The notes: generated from the sequence alone by a model not told the origin. 64,000 bases of DNA from JACVRN01 sp036403815 (GCA_036403815.1 DASWQH010000081.1:1-64000), one strand, 5' to 3'. Numbered from the stretch's first letter, positions 6,854 through 15,180 are shown. Numbers and translations are program-made.

Positions 6854-8028
6854 TGATACCGCGCCTACTGATTCAATCAACCAGGGTTCTCATTTTCATT
6901 GGGCTGTTCAGTTTCTCCTTAGCGGCTCATGCGCAGAGCGGTACGCTGGATAAGCTCCGCTATGATCTTGCGATGCGCTACCTTGAGCCTGCTCCGCACA
7001 TGGCGCTGGCGAAGTTTTTCCACGATAAAGGGGATAGGCTTCAAGCCTTCTACCTTCTGGAAGCTGCGCGACGCGGGCGTTTTGAGGAGCCTATCTTTAA
7101 TCAAGCGTTCGTGGAGTCATTCCAGGCAGAGTCATCTGACAATGAACGGGATGCGCCGCTCCTCAAACAGTACAAAAAAAGAATAGAAGCATTGTTTGAA
7201 AAAGAGCCTGCGCGCGCGAAGGCGATTATCACAGAAGCCCTCGCTAAATATCCTGCGGACGTAGAGCTTCACTTCAACTACGGGGCGCTCCTGCAACGCG
7301 AAGGCAACCTGCGTGAAGCGGAAGCGCAGCTTGTGAAAGCGGCGGAACTCGCTCCACGCTCCAGTTATTATCAGGCGTGGGTCGGCAGATTTTTCTTCAA
7401 GGTGAAACGCGACAACCAGCGTGCGCTAGCCTTTTACCTCAACGCCTACTTTCTTAACCCACACGCATATGAAACCGAGTTTGTAGAGTCACGCATTCGG
7501 GCTATAAATTGGGGAGCCGCAGAAGCCCGCGTTGACCAGCTTCTCAAAAGCGGCACACCCCTGATAGAGATTACACGCGACTCGAACCCGACCGTCGTGG
7601 TGCAGGCGGTCACGCGTGCCGCAGAGAATTGGCGTCCGGAGTACCTCGCGACGATGCTTATTTTAATGGAGCATGATGACGAAGAGGTGCGATGGCTGGC
7701 GACAGAAGCGATTAAAAATCACGCTGATCGCTCTTTCGATGAACAATTAAGAGCGTTGCTTCAGGAGAAAGATTTGCGCAAGAGGGGACTTGCGGCATAC
7801 ATCGCGGTTCACCTTTGGAAGCAAGAGAGTTTTCCTGTGATGCAAGCCATGTTACGCGAAGAGGCACAACTCCTGCGCTTTGACGCTCTCTCCGCCTTAG
7901 TGTTGGAGGGCGGCACCGAAGGACTCCGCATCGTTCGTGAGCATCGGCGGAGTGAGCTTAATCCCACTCTTCAGAAGTTAATTGATTCTGTCGCTCCTAA
8001 GAAGGGATTAAGCACTAGAGATTTATAA
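6853..8028 (+). CDS. Exported TPR/HEAT-like repeat protein
   Basis: This 391-residue protein has an N-terminal signal (LIFIGLFSFSLAAHAQS, cut near 28). Tetratricopeptide-like pairs follow: ADVELHFNYGALLQREGNLREAEAQLVKAAELAP (about 130-163), then FFKVKRDNQRALAFYLNAYFLNP. The C-terminal half resembles HEAT-like helical repeats (EDDEEVRWLATEAIKNHADRSFDEQL-like). Such solenoids act as protein scaffolds; no enzyme motif is present. Translation is coupled to the upstream secreted protein by a TAATG overlap, which suggests that the two products work together. Confidence 0.78.
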   Translation: MIPRLLIQSTRVLIFIGLFSFSLAAHAQSGTLDKLRYDLAMRYLEPAPHMALAKFFHDKGDRLQAFYLLEAARRGRFEEPIFNQAFVESFQAESSDNERDAPLLKQYKKRIEALFEKEPARAKAIITEALAKYPADVELHFNYGALLQREGNLREAEAQLVKAAELAPRSSYYQAWVGRFFFKVKRDNQRALAFYLNAYFLNPHAYETEFVESRIRAINWGAAEARVDQLLKSGTPLIEITRDSNPTVVVQAVTRAAENWRPEYLATMLILMEHDDEEVRWLATEAIKNHADRSFDEQLRALLQEKDLRKRGLAAYIAVHLWKQESFPVMQAMLREEAQLLRFDALSALVLEGGTEGLRIVREHRRSELNPTLQKLIDSVAPKKGLSTRDL

Positions 8029-8130
8029 AAACAGTTTGACGGACAGTTGAAATCCGTTCGGGTAATTCGAGTTTTGATTCTCTCGGTGCCGGTATACTTC
8101 TCTGATTATTAAGAAAGAGGGCGGCTGACT

Positions 8131-8442
8131 GTGGCTCTGAAACTCTTACAGATTGACTATCTTTTTTCCGGCCCGTGGGGCGATGAGATGGCGGAAGAGA
8201 ATGCTGAGCTTGCGCACAGGATAGCAGCGGTTCCCGGCCTTATCTGCAAGGTGTGGACGGAGAACCGTGAAGCAGGAGAGGCGGGCGGTATTTATCTGTT
8301 CGAGAGCGAAGATTCGCTCGATTCGTACCTGGCAGGGAAAATTGAGCGTATGAAGGCATCAGGTATCGAGGGGATTCGTGCCAGGAAGTTTGACGTGAAT
8401 GAACCGCTCACACGAATAACCAGAGGAAGACTTAGTGAGTAA
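8131..8442 (+). CDS. YdhR-like dimeric alpha/beta-barrel protein (putative monooxygenase)
   Basis: This 103-residue protein has the YdhR pattern: LLQIDYLFSGPWG at the start, AHRIAAVPGLICKVWTENREAGEAGGIYLFES (27-58), then a helix ending in KFDVNEPLTRITRG. Members are small ferredoxin-like dimers annotated as putative monooxygenases on structural grounds only. The start is GTG at 8131 with AAGAGGG about 12 bases upstream. The stop codon directly abuts the next gene's start, indicating an operon with the DinB-like protein. Confidence 0.8.
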   Translation: MALKLLQIDYLFSGPWGDEMAEENAELAHRIAAVPGLICKVWTENREAGEAGGIYLFESEDSLDSYLAGKIERMKASGIEGIRARKFDVNEPLTRITRGRLSE

Positions 8443-8985
8443 GTGAGCAGCAGTGATAGACTTTATTCGCCGGGAGAGATGCGCGTGGATACGACCTTGA
8501 GAAAAATCATCTGGGAGCAGTTGGGTGGTGCTATAGACATGCTCGAAAATGCTATGCACGCCTGTCCTGATGAGGTATGGAGAGACCGCTCGCGGCAACC
8601 GGAGTTTTGGTATGTCGTCTATCATACGCTCTTCTTTCTAGACCTTTACCTGTCCGACTCGCTTGAGGGATTCTCGCCGCCTGCGCCTTTCACACTTGAC
8701 GAGCTTGACCCGGCTGGCGTGCTTCCCGAACATGTGTATACGAAGGACGAGCTTCAAACATATCTGGAGCATGGCCGCAGGAAAGCTTGGGACACGATTG
8801 ACGCTCTGACGGAAGAGAAGGCGCGCGAGCACGCTGTGTTCAGCTCGGTAGAGGGAAGCCGTTTGGAGTTGCTTTTCTATAACCTGCGCCACGTTCAGCA
8901 CCATGCCGCGCAACTGAATCTTATTCTACGGCAGACAATCGATTCAGCCCCCCGTTGGGTCTCCAGGGCGAAGAGCATACCTTAA
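8443..8985 (+). CDS. DinB-like four-helix protein with metal-binding histidines
   Basis: This 180-residue protein has the DinB/DfsB arrangement of three histidines: one in WYVVYHTLFFLDLYL (about residue 60) and two in NLRHVQHHAAQLN (about 150-156). These are expected to hold one divalent metal. DinB-superfamily proteins include thiol transferases and damage-inducible proteins; no substrate can be inferred. The GTG start at 8443 follows the YdhR stop directly, with GAGGAAG about 13 bases upstream inside that gene. ATG at 8479 is an alternative but its purine tract is too close. The two genes form one unit. Confidence 0.8.
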   Translation: MSSSDRLYSPGEMRVDTTLRKIIWEQLGGAIDMLENAMHACPDEVWRDRSRQPEFWYVVYHTLFFLDLYLSDSLEGFSPPAPFTLDELDPAGVLPEHVYTKDELQTYLEHGRRKAWDTIDALTEEKAREHAVFSSVEGSRLELLFYNLRHVQHHAAQLNLILRQTIDSAPRWVSRAKSIP

Positions 8986-9134
8986 CGGCCAATGAGCTGA
9001 CTTTAACTAATGCTCGTGCCTGAAAGTTAGTCGAGCGGCACTCTGGAATATCGGGCGCACCATCTTCTTTGCGGGGCTGACCGCAAATGACATTCACGAC
9101 CAGACTTTGAAATCAGTAAAGTGATTGAGGCTTT

Positions 9135-10166
9135 ATGGAGCAGAATTCAAATATATTCATAAGCTATCGCCGCGAAGACACCTCCGGTTACGCCGGTCGT
9201 TTGCATGATGCTCTGAGCCTGCATTTCGGCTCAGACAGGGTATTCATGGATGTTGACAGCATTGGTTATGGCGTGGACTTCGTTGAAGTGGTAGAGAATG
9301 CGGTCAGCTCCTGCGAAATCTTGATTGCTGTTATCGGTAAGCACTGGGTAGATATAACAGACAAAAAAGGGCAGCGTCGGTTGGACAATCCTCAAGACCT
9401 GGTACGTGTGGAGATTGCGACAGCACTCAAACGTGGTATCAAGGTTATCCCCGCAATCGTGCAGGACGCGATTATGCCTACCGAAGATGTTTTGCCTGAA
9501 CCGCTGGCAAAGCTAGCCCGGCGTAATGCAATAGAGATTAGTGATAGTCGTTGGAAATTCGATGTGGAGCGGCTGATTGCTGCGATTGAACAAGAGCTAA
9601 ACAGGGAATCGGCAGGGCAGATAAATCCAGCGAAGGCAGAAGAGCCGGAAGCCTCACGCGCACCGGTCGCCGAGACAAGACGTAAGCCTTCAACACAGAC
9701 GCGGTCTGGCTGGCTCAAGATTGCTTTGATAGCTGTATTTATGTTTGCGTTAATAGGTATAGCCTGGGTGGTAATAGTCCCATACCTTACTGGCTCTCGT
9801 CGCAATCAAAATGTCCCGTCAAATAACAACGTTCCCAATTCCAACAATAGCAACACGGCTGAACCTGCTGTCTTGACGAAGTATTACGAAGGATTCATAA
9901 ACAACCGCGAGCAGCTTACGCTCAGACTCCACCGCCGGGAGCAGATTTTGTACGGGACTATATCCAATATCACAACGCGCAGATTGAATATTCAGATTAA
10001 AGGCTCAATTGATAATGCGCAAAATATAGTTCTTCAGGAATTGGATGAGCATGGAATAGAAACCGGCATATATAGAGGGAAACTTGTAGATGGCAGAATC
10101 GACGGAACCTGGACAAGCCCGAACGGCGGCACGAAAATTCCCTTCTACCTGAAAGAAGTTTCTTAA
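9135..10166 (+). CDS. Membrane-anchored TIR-domain protein
   Basis: This 343-residue protein has a TIR domain at about 5-155 with box 1 FISYRREDT (8-16), FMDVDSI (37-43) and a conserved glutamate at 93 in DLVRVEIATAL. That glutamate corresponds to the NAD-cleaving residue in active TIR enzymes. A charged linker follows, then one strongly hydrophobic helix (about 194-218). An Asn/Ser-rich spacer then leads to a beta-rich C-terminal domain (about 245-343) probably on the periplasmic side. A single-pass TIR with an external domain resembles a receptor. No Thoeris partner, caspase or other defence gene is adjacent; the next gene, 10 bases on, is an inositol-phosphatase-family enzyme. It may sense or signal, or deplete NAD when triggered; function is inference. 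Confidence 0.85.
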   Translation: MEQNSNIFISYRREDTSGYAGRLHDALSLHFGSDRVFMDVDSIGYGVDFVEVVENAVSSCEILIAVIGKHWVDITDKKGQRRLDNPQDLVRVEIATALKRGIKVIPAIVQDAIMPTEDVLPEPLAKLARRNAIEISDSRWKFDVERLIAAIEQELNRESAGQINPAKAEEPEASRAPVAETRRKPSTQTRSGWLKIALIAVFMFALIGIAWVVIVPYLTGSRRNQNVPSNNNVPNSNNSNTAEPAVLTKYYEGFINNREQLTLRLHRREQILYGTISNITTRRLNIQIKGSIDNAQNIVLQELDEHGIETGIYRGKLVDGRIDGTWTSPNGGTKIPFYLKEVS

Positions 10167-10176
10167 CTGTTGAATT

Positions 10177-10974
10177 ATGCCGGAGGTCTTGGAGGAACTT
10201 CTCAAGATTGCACGCCGCGCTGCCGCAATGGCCGCCGGGGTGCATCGCCGCGCGCGAAAGGGCAGCTTCGATATTGAGACAAAAGCTTCGCAGGCTGACC
10301 TGGTCACAGCGGTAGACCGTGAAGCGGAGAAACAGCTCGTGGCCTCGATTCGCGACGCCCGCCCGAACGATTCGATTCTGGGAGAAGAAGGCGCTAATCT
10401 AACCGGCACGACAGGCGTTCGCTGGATTCTAGACCCTCTGGACGGCACTACAAATTTCATCTACGGCTATCCTGCGCATTCGGTTGCCGTAGGCGTGGAG
10501 ATTGACGGTAAGCGCGTGCTCGGTGTGGTGCATGATACCTACCATAATCGCGTCTACGCGGGTGTGTTGAGCGGTGGGGCTGACTGCGACGGCCATCCAA
10601 TCAAGGTACGCACAGAGCCTGCACTCGCGCGCGCATTAATCGGCACAGGGTTTTTACCAACCCTTGAAGTGCGCGATGCGCAGGGAGAAATTTTGCGGCG
10701 TCTACTGCCGCAGGTGCGGGACGTGCGGCGCAGTGGTTGTCCCTCGCTCGATCTTTGTGCGGTCGCGTCGGGCGCGCTGGACGGCTTCTACGAGAGCGGG
10801 CTTGGTCTATGGGATATTGCGGCGGGCGCTGCGATTGCGGAGGCGGCAGGAGCCACAGTAGTCGAGCTACAGTCTGCGCTCTTGCCGAATCCGGTAGTGG
10901 TAGCGGCAAATGCGCAGCTCTTTAAGAACTTCGTCGCGGCATTAGCGGAGGCTGGAGCAGTAACCATCTCATAA
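10177..10974 (+). CDS. Inositol-monophosphatase-family phosphatase (SuhB-like)
   Basis: This 265-residue protein shows all family metal-binding motifs: Gly-Glu-Glu at 69-71, DPLDGTTNF at 86-94 and WDIAAG at 212-217. Enzymes of this fold dephosphorylate inositol phosphates, histidinol phosphate, PAP or fructose bisphosphate with magnesium; which one applies here cannot be told. The length is standard. It begins 10 bases after the TIR gene stop and is likely read from the same transcript, although a functional link is unproven. No clear ribosome-binding site precedes the ATG beyond what lies in the end of the TIR gene. Confidence 0.88.
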   Translation: MPEVLEELLKIARRAAAMAAGVHRRARKGSFDIETKASQADLVTAVDREAEKQLVASIRDARPNDSILGEEGANLTGTTGVRWILDPLDGTTNFIYGYPAHSVAVGVEIDGKRVLGVVHDTYHNRVYAGVLSGGADCDGHPIKVRTEPALARALIGTGFLPTLEVRDAQGEILRRLLPQVRDVRRSGCPSLDLCAVASGALDGFYESGLGLWDIAAGAAIAEAAGATVVELQSALLPNPVVVAANAQLFKNFVAALAEAGAVTIS

Positions 10975-10991
10975 CCGGGCGATGGCCGGAA

Positions 10992-11017
10992 GCTACATAT
11001 GCCCTGTAGCATTTCTT
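10992..11017 (+). terminator. Weak hairpin after the phosphatase gene
   Basis: GCTACA at 10992-10997 pairs with TGTAGC at 11005-11010 and is followed by ATTTCTTT. The stem is only six pairs, so this is a weak candidate terminator 18 bases past the stop. Confidence 0.25.
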
Positions 11018-11110
11018 TCATCATTACCCGGCCTCATTATCTGGCTTTTATGCCCGGCGGGATTCCGGTTTGAGTTTATGATTTTAAGAAGCAGTTGAAA
11101 GGAGACGGCT

Positions 11111-11527
11111 ATGTTGGAAGAGAACAAACAGGTGTTGCAGCGCTGGTTTGAAGAGGTCTGGAACAAGGGGCGCGCCGAAGCTATTGACGAGTTGTTCGCC
11201 GAAGATGGTATCGCGCACGGCCTTGCGGACGAGAGTGGCGAGCCGCTTAGAGGGCCTGCGGGCTTCAAGGAATTTCACCGGAAATTCAGAGGCGCTTTTC
11301 CTGATATTGTCGTGACTATAGAAGACACCGTGGCCGAGGGAGATAAGGTCGCGGCGCGTTGTACTGTTCGAGCCGTACACGCGGGCGATGACCTGGGGTT
11401 CGCTGCGACGCAAAAGCCTATGGAGATAACAGGCATGACAATCGTGCGTATCAAGGACGGCAAGATTACGGAAGGGTGGAACAACTTCGATTTTATGAGT
11501 ATGTTCCGCCAGCTCGGCGCACTTTAA
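11111..11527 (+). CDS. SnoaL-like/ester-cyclase family protein
   Basis: This 138-residue protein has the cone-shaped SnoaL/NTF2-like pattern: NKQVLQRWFEEVWNKGRAEAIDELFAEDGIAHG (5-37), FHRKFRGAFPDIVVTIED (about 55-72) and a final GKITEGWNNFDFMSMFRQLG. This matches the 'ester cyclase' group found widely in bacteria, often of unknown substrate. The start has a strong AAGGAG ribosome-binding site about ten bases upstream. It stands alone, rightward, and converges on the next gene with a 23-base gap. Confidence 0.82.
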   Translation: MLEENKQVLQRWFEEVWNKGRAEAIDELFAEDGIAHGLADESGEPLRGPAGFKEFHRKFRGAFPDIVVTIEDTVAEGDKVAARCTVRAVHAGDDLGFAATQKPMEITGMTIVRIKDGKITEGWNNFDFMSMFRQLGAL

Positions 11528-11550
11528 TCGCTCGTGAACGCGAGCGTTCG

Positions 11551-11835
11551 CTACTCTCCCTGATTATCAAGCCCGAGCAGCACTGCGCGCGCCTTTTCAA
11601 GCGCCGTAGCGTTGTCCAGAACTGAAGCGATGTAGGCGTTAATCTCCTGACGAGTGTGCGACTCTGCTTCGGCTATGGTGGCGATGAGCTTGGGCGTGTC
11701 GCGTATGCCCTGCACTATATAGAGCGCTATCTTTTCGGCTTCCAGACGCTCGCGCCCTTCGCTCTGGTAAAATTCTACCAGCTTGCGGCGCACGTCCTCG
11801 AACATGTCGAATTCAAGACTGTTGTCATCAATCAT
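11551..11835 (-). CDS. Small helical protein of unknown function
   Basis: This 94-residue, soluble, acidic protein is predicted to be almost entirely helical (FEDVRRKLVEFYQSEGRERLEAEKIALYIVQGIRDTP ...). No motif I recognise is present, and there is no signal peptide or cysteine. Codon use looks like that of the GC-rich genes to the right. The upstream side (11850-11942) is an inverted repeat that separates it from a leftward zinc-ribbon protein. Confidence 0.6.
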   Translation of the reverse strand: MIDDNSLEFDMFEDVRRKLVEFYQSEGRERLEAEKIALYIVQGIRDTPKLIATIAEAESHTRQEINAYIASVLDNATALEKARAVLLGLDNQGE

Positions 11836-11849
11836 CCTGCGGCCTCTAA

Positions 11850-11942
11850 ATGGGGATGGGGGTCGGGGGGTGGGGACTGAGGATAATAGAAACTTATGTC
11901 TTTGCTCTTTACCATCCCCAACCCCTAAACCCCCATCCCCTA
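11850..11942. repeat. Inverted repeat of 7-base units, GGGGATG type
   Basis: The left arm reads as degenerate 7-mers GGGGATG, GGGGTCG, GGGGGTG, GGGACTG (about 11851-11880). The right arm (about 11910-11941) is its complement in CCATCCC/CAACCCC style. Its far end coincides with the TAG stop (11940-11942) of the leftward zinc-ribbon gene. It is the leftmost member of the repeat set in this window. Confidence 0.7.
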
Positions 11943-12836
11943 TTTCTTAGGAACACTCTTCAGCTTGGCCTTGATGGTGAACTGCCCGCCGTTATCCTTC
12001 GGCGCGTTGTCGTTAATGATGAACTCAAGCATGCCGCGCTCGTCGGGCAGGTTCTGCCAGTTGCCGCTGGTGCCTGCGGCGACCATGTTGGAGTAGCTGC
12101 CGTTGGCGTAGCGCGTGCGCATGAGAAGCGCGCCGACGGGGAATTCATCGTAGAGACGGCGCGATTTGAATTTGTCATCCTTAACGCCTCCGGCTCGTAT
12201 GCCTGTCTTGACGCCCGCGATATCAACGATGCCTTCCGTGGTCGTAGTAAACTGCTCATACGGCACGACTGCGATGTCGGACAACTGCCAGCCTTCGTTG
12301 GCGTAAATAGAGAAGGACGCTTCTTTGGTCGGAGTTGTCGGCGGCTCGAATGACTGCTTAGAAGTTGGCGTAGGCGAAGGCTCGCTTTCAGGGCTGGCGT
12401 TCGTGTTCGCCGGTTTAGGCGTCGCCTTTCCGTCCGGGTCAAGCGTTCCCTGTTTCTTGTTACCGTTGTTTACGACGACATCCTTACTGTTTGAATAGTA
12501 GTAGTAGCCTCCGAGTAAGCCCACACCCAGAAGGCCGAGCAGCAGAACTCCGACGACAATACCGACGATCATTCCGGTCTTTGATTTAGGTGGAGGCGCG
12601 CTCTGTGTAAAGGGCGGCGCAGAGGTGTAAGGCGTGGTGGGCGTGCCCGTACCGACGGCTGTTTGCGGCGGCGGCGCATTGAAACTGATCGTCTCGGATG
12701 ACGAAGGATCATAACCAGACGAACCTGACGAACCCGACGGCGCGCCTGCCTGGCTGTTCGTCATAGGCGTCCCGCAGTTAGTACAGAACCGCATCCCATC
12801 TTCATTTTCCCTGCCGCATTTCCAACACCGAACCAT
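11940..12836 (-). CDS. Zinc-ribbon membrane protein with exported C-terminal domain
   Basis: This 298-residue protein starts with a zinc ribbon (CWKCGRENEDGMRFCTNCG, Cys 5/8 and 17/20). A Ser/Gly/Pro-rich linker (about 28-85) and one hydrophobic helix (GMIVGIVVGVLLLGLLGVGLL, about 88-108) come next. A Thr/Pro-rich spacer then leads to a globular outer domain (about 165-298). It is likely a single-pass protein with the ribbon in the cytoplasm. No enzyme motif is visible. Three other proteins in this window share the ribbon-plus-membrane plan. The stop codon lies at the edge of a 7-mer inverted repeat. Confidence 0.75.
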   Translation of the reverse strand: MVRCWKCGRENEDGMRFCTNCGTPMTNSQAGAPSGSSGSSGYDPSSSETISFNAPPPQTAVGTGTPTTPYTSAPPFTQSAPPPKSKTGMIVGIVVGVLLLGLLGVGLLGGYYYYSNSKDVVVNNGNKKQGTLDPDGKATPKPANTNASPESEPSPTPTSKQSFEPPTTPTKEASFSIYANEGWQLSDIAVVPYEQFTTTTEGIVDIAGVKTGIRAGGVKDDKFKSRRLYDEFPVGALLMRTRYANGSYSNMVAAGTSGNWQNLPDERGMLEFIINDNAPKDNGGQFTIKAKLKSVPKK

Positions 12837-12939
12837 AAAAACTCCTCTTCATTAAAAAAACTCTCTCGCGGCGCGCAAAGCAATTTGATGAAACGCGCGA
12901 GATTAAAATCTATGACGCTTCTATTCTAACACCAAAAGC

Positions 12940-13066
12940 AGGGATGAGGGCGGCAGCGATGAGGGATGAAAGTGTGACAAAGCCTTGCGGCTTTGAGTCT
13001 TTTAGTTTAATCACGCCTTGAGGCGTGTCCGCGACTTCATCCCGCATCGCTGCCGCCCTCATCCCT
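12940..13066. repeat. Long inverted repeat (GATGAGG units) with two nested mini-hairpins
   Basis: Two 31-base arms (12940-12970 and 13036-13066) are complementary except for one base; the unit is GATGAGG or GGGATGA. Inside are two smaller hairpins, AAAGCC-TTGC-GGCTTT (12980-12995) and CACGCC-TTGA-GGCGTG (13012-13027), so the whole can form a branched structure. The right arm runs into the leftward thioesterase gene and contains its TGA stop (13059-13061). AAAAGCAGGG borders the left arm. Confidence 0.85.
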
Positions 13067-13475
13067 TGATTGTGTATGGAGCGAGGCGGCGTCGTAGCTC
13101 TTCCGGGACGGGGATGGTTTCAAAGGTGTCGCGGCGGACGGCGACGAGGACGAAGTGTGCTTCGGCAAACATGGCCTCTTCGCCTTTGCGGCGGACTTCA
13201 AAATTCAGGCGCAGAGATTTTGTGCCGATGCGCCCGACATAAACGGAGACTTCCAGCAGATCGTCCAGCTCTGCGGCGCGTCGAAAGTCGCACTCCAGGT
13301 GAGCGCGCGGCAACCATATGTCCAGCTCATCAAAGATGCGGCTGTACGGAAGACCGGCTGCGCGAAACAGCTCCGTTTCCGCGAACTCAAAAAAGCGTAT
13401 GTACGCCCCGTAAAAAATTATTCGCGCCGCGTCCACATCACCCCAACGCACGCGCTCTTCTATGGTGTACTTCAT
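13059..13475 (-). CDS. Acyl-CoA thioesterase, 4HBT/YbgC-like
   Basis: This 138-residue hotdog-fold protein has the YbgC/FadM signature VRWGDVDAARIIFYGAYIRFFE (9-30), with the catalytic Asp in WGDVD. The FFEFAETELFRAAGLPY helix follows. It probably hydrolyses an acyl-CoA or acyl-carrier thioester; chain length is unknown. The length is normal. Its last codons AAG GGA TGA are made of the neighbouring inverted repeat, so the stop codon itself belongs to repeat DNA. The upstream side has another repeat (13483-13570) five bases beyond the start codon region. Confidence 0.85.
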   Translation of the reverse strand: MKYTIEERVRWGDVDAARIIFYGAYIRFFEFAETELFRAAGLPYSRIFDELDIWLPRAHLECDFRRAAELDDLLEVSVYVGRIGTKSLRLNFEVRRKGEEAMFAEAHFVLVAVRRDTFETIPVPEELRRRLAPYTIKG

Positions 13476-13482
13476 AAGAACT

Positions 13483-13570
13483 GTTTTGAGTTTTCAGTTT
13501 TGAGTTTCCAGTTTCAGAAGAAGCGCGACTGGCTTTTACTGAACACTGAAAACTCAAAACTGAAAACTGC
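13483..13570. repeat. Inverted repeat of 7-base units, GTTTTGA/GTTTTCA type
   Basis: The left arm reads GTTTTGA, GTTTTCA, GTTTTGA, GTTTCCA, GTTTCAG (13483-13517). The right arm (about 13538-13570) is its complement in ACTGAAA/ACTCAAA units, with a spacer of about 20 bases. The right arm is bordered by CTGCTTTT (AAAAGCAG on the other strand), which follows the TAA stop of the leftward hydrolase within two bases. Confidence 0.85.
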
Positions 13571-13572
13571 TT

Positions 13573-14373
13573 TTACGGTTGGAGTGAATCCAGAAACGCG
13601 CGCAGGGCGCGGTTGAATTCCGAGGGGCGTTCCAGGTTGGAGACGTGGCCTGCGCCCTCTATCACTTCCAGATGCGAGCCGCGTATTTCGCGATGCATAA
13701 TTTGCGCATCCTTGACAGGCGTTATTTGATCTTCACTTCCGACGATGATGAGCGTCGGCGCTAAGATTCGCGGCAGCAGGTGGGCTTGATCCGGTCTTTC
13801 GGCCATGCCGCGAAGCGCTGCGGCTGCGCCCTGCGGGCTTGTGCCTGTCATCATCGCGCGCAACCGCTCCACCACATCTTTGCGCTCGCTCAGTGTCGCG
13901 GGTGCGAGCAGCTTTGGCAGCATCGCCTCGGCGATTCCTTCCATGCCTTCGGAAAGCGCTTGTTGCGCCTGCCGTTCGCGGTTCTCTCGCGCCTCGTCTG
14001 TGTCAGATTGCGGGCGTGTGTCCGCGAGTATCAGGTTGCGCACGCGTAGGGGGAAGTGGCGATAGAAAGCGAAAGCCACGTAGCCGCCCATCGAAAGACC
14101 GCCCAGAGTGAATCGCTCTATGTCCAGCCTGTCCATCAGCGCGGCGACATCTTCCGCCATCTCGCGCATCGTCGCAGGCTCACTTGAGTTTGCGCTGGTC
14201 TCGCCAAATCCGCGCAGGTCTGGTGTGATGACGCGGTAGCGATCACTCAGCGCCTCCGTTTGCTCGCGCCACATTGTGCGATTGAAGGGAAAGCCATGAA
14301 GAAGTACGACCGTAGGGCCGCTGCCCTCCACATCGTAAGCCATCTCGATTTCGCGTATGCGCGCCTTACTCAT
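13573..14373 (-). CDS. Alpha/beta hydrolase
   Basis: The fold signatures are all present: VVLLHGFPFNRTMW with the oxyanion HG, nucleophile elbow GGLSMGGY, acid region IIVGSEDQITPV and the catalytic His in GAGHVSNLERP near the C-terminus. The substrate cannot be predicted; it resembles pimeloyl-ester or lactone hydrolases such as PcaD/BioH relatives. I prefer the start at ATG 14373 (MSKARIREIEMAYDVEG). An upstream ATG at 14439 would add 22 residues (with cysteines and no conservation cue). The gene ends two bases before a repeat border word. Confidence 0.85.
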   Translation of the reverse strand: MSKARIREIEMAYDVEGSGPTVVLLHGFPFNRTMWREQTEALSDRYRVITPDLRGFGETSANSSEPATMREMAEDVAALMDRLDIERFTLGGLSMGGYVAFAFYRHFPLRVRNLILADTRPQSDTDEARENRERQAQQALSEGMEGIAEAMLPKLLAPATLSERKDVVERLRAMMTGTSPQGAAAALRGMAERPDQAHLLPRILAPTLIIVGSEDQITPVKDAQIMHREIRGSHLEVIEGAGHVSNLERPSEFNRALRAFLDSLQP

Positions 14374-14538
14374 CTCAATCACTCTCGTCCTGCCCTGACA
14401 AAAAATAGCCGGACTCTGCTTCTTCAAGCAGGCCATCATCCTTAACCCGTCTCATATAAATTCAGAGCTTGTACATAACATGCGCCGCGCGCCGTGGTCA
14501 ATTGCGTCATGCTCACGGATGGTCAGCTATTTTTCAGA

Positions 14539-15180
14539 TTACTCTGCCGCGCCGGGTTTACTCAAATGTGAGAGCGACGGATCATTGGGCAGCCGGTGCG
14601 TAGTGTGCTCTGTAACGGACGAGACAGGCATGCTCATCTGCCTTGCGGTTGGAAGCTCTTCGCGCGTGTCGGCTGATTTGATGTAACGCTCGGTCTCTTC
14701 CTTGGCCGCATCAAGAGAGCGTTGCGCAGGCTGCTCCTTCGGAATCGTAAAGAGCAGACCGTTGAGGACTATCCCTAGGCCAATCAGGAATGTCGCAACC
14801 CCGGCCATAATCATAAAGACCAGGTCGTGTTCCTTGAAGCTCAGAAGCAGGAAGAAGAGCGCGCCGCCAAGTCCGCACATGGCCGTGACGACGCCCTGCC
14901 GGATTCTTCGCAAGCGTCGCTCCTGTGGAGACTCCAGAAACTTTTCAATCTGCGGCAGCACATCCTCCGCCACTTTCTTGAGGTCATCGTCTGACTCAAA
15001 ATCTTTGATCCGGGCGGCGATGGCGCGTCCTATCTCATCGCGCGCCGAAACAGCCGAAGCCGTGATGACATCCGGCTGCTCAAGCCCACGCCGAACGGCG
15101 CGTATGTCTATCCCGCAGGCACGGCAATACTGGCTGTTTTGACGATCCTCCGAGCCGCAGTTTGGACAAAACATAAACAC
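14539..15180 (-). CDS. Zinc-ribbon protein with two membrane helices
   Basis: This 213-residue protein opens with a zinc ribbon (FCPNCGSEDRQNSQYCRACG, Cys 5/8 and 19/22). A helical cytoplasmic part follows (about 25-95), then two hydrophobic segments (AMCGLGGALFFLLLSF and VFMIMAGVATFLIGLGIVLNGLLF, about 96-145), then a polar tail. No catalytic motif is seen. It probably sits in the inner membrane with both ends inside. It shares its plan with the proteins at 11940, 36608 and 62600. A 7-mer inverted repeat lies directly upstream of its start. Confidence 0.72.
   Translation of the reverse strand: MFMFCPNCGSEDRQNSQYCRACGIDIRAVRRGLEQPDVITASAVSARDEIGRAIAARIKDFESDDDLKKVAEDVLPQIEKFLESPQERRLRRIRQGVVTAMCGLGGALFFLLLSFKEHDLVFMIMAGVATFLIGLGIVLNGLLFTIPKEQPAQRSLDAAKEETERYIKSADTREELPTARQMSMPVSSVTEHTTHRLPNDPSLSHLSKPGAAE

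Noticed and set aside
9000..9122. An open frame of about 37 codons before the TIR gene (ending LKSVK then TGA) looked like a gene remnant.
   Set aside because: It has no start codon and no family match I recognise.
9135..10166. Considered calling the TIR gene a Thoeris-type defence system.
   Set aside because: No SIR2- or macro-domain effector is adjacent; the neighbour is a phosphatase-family gene.
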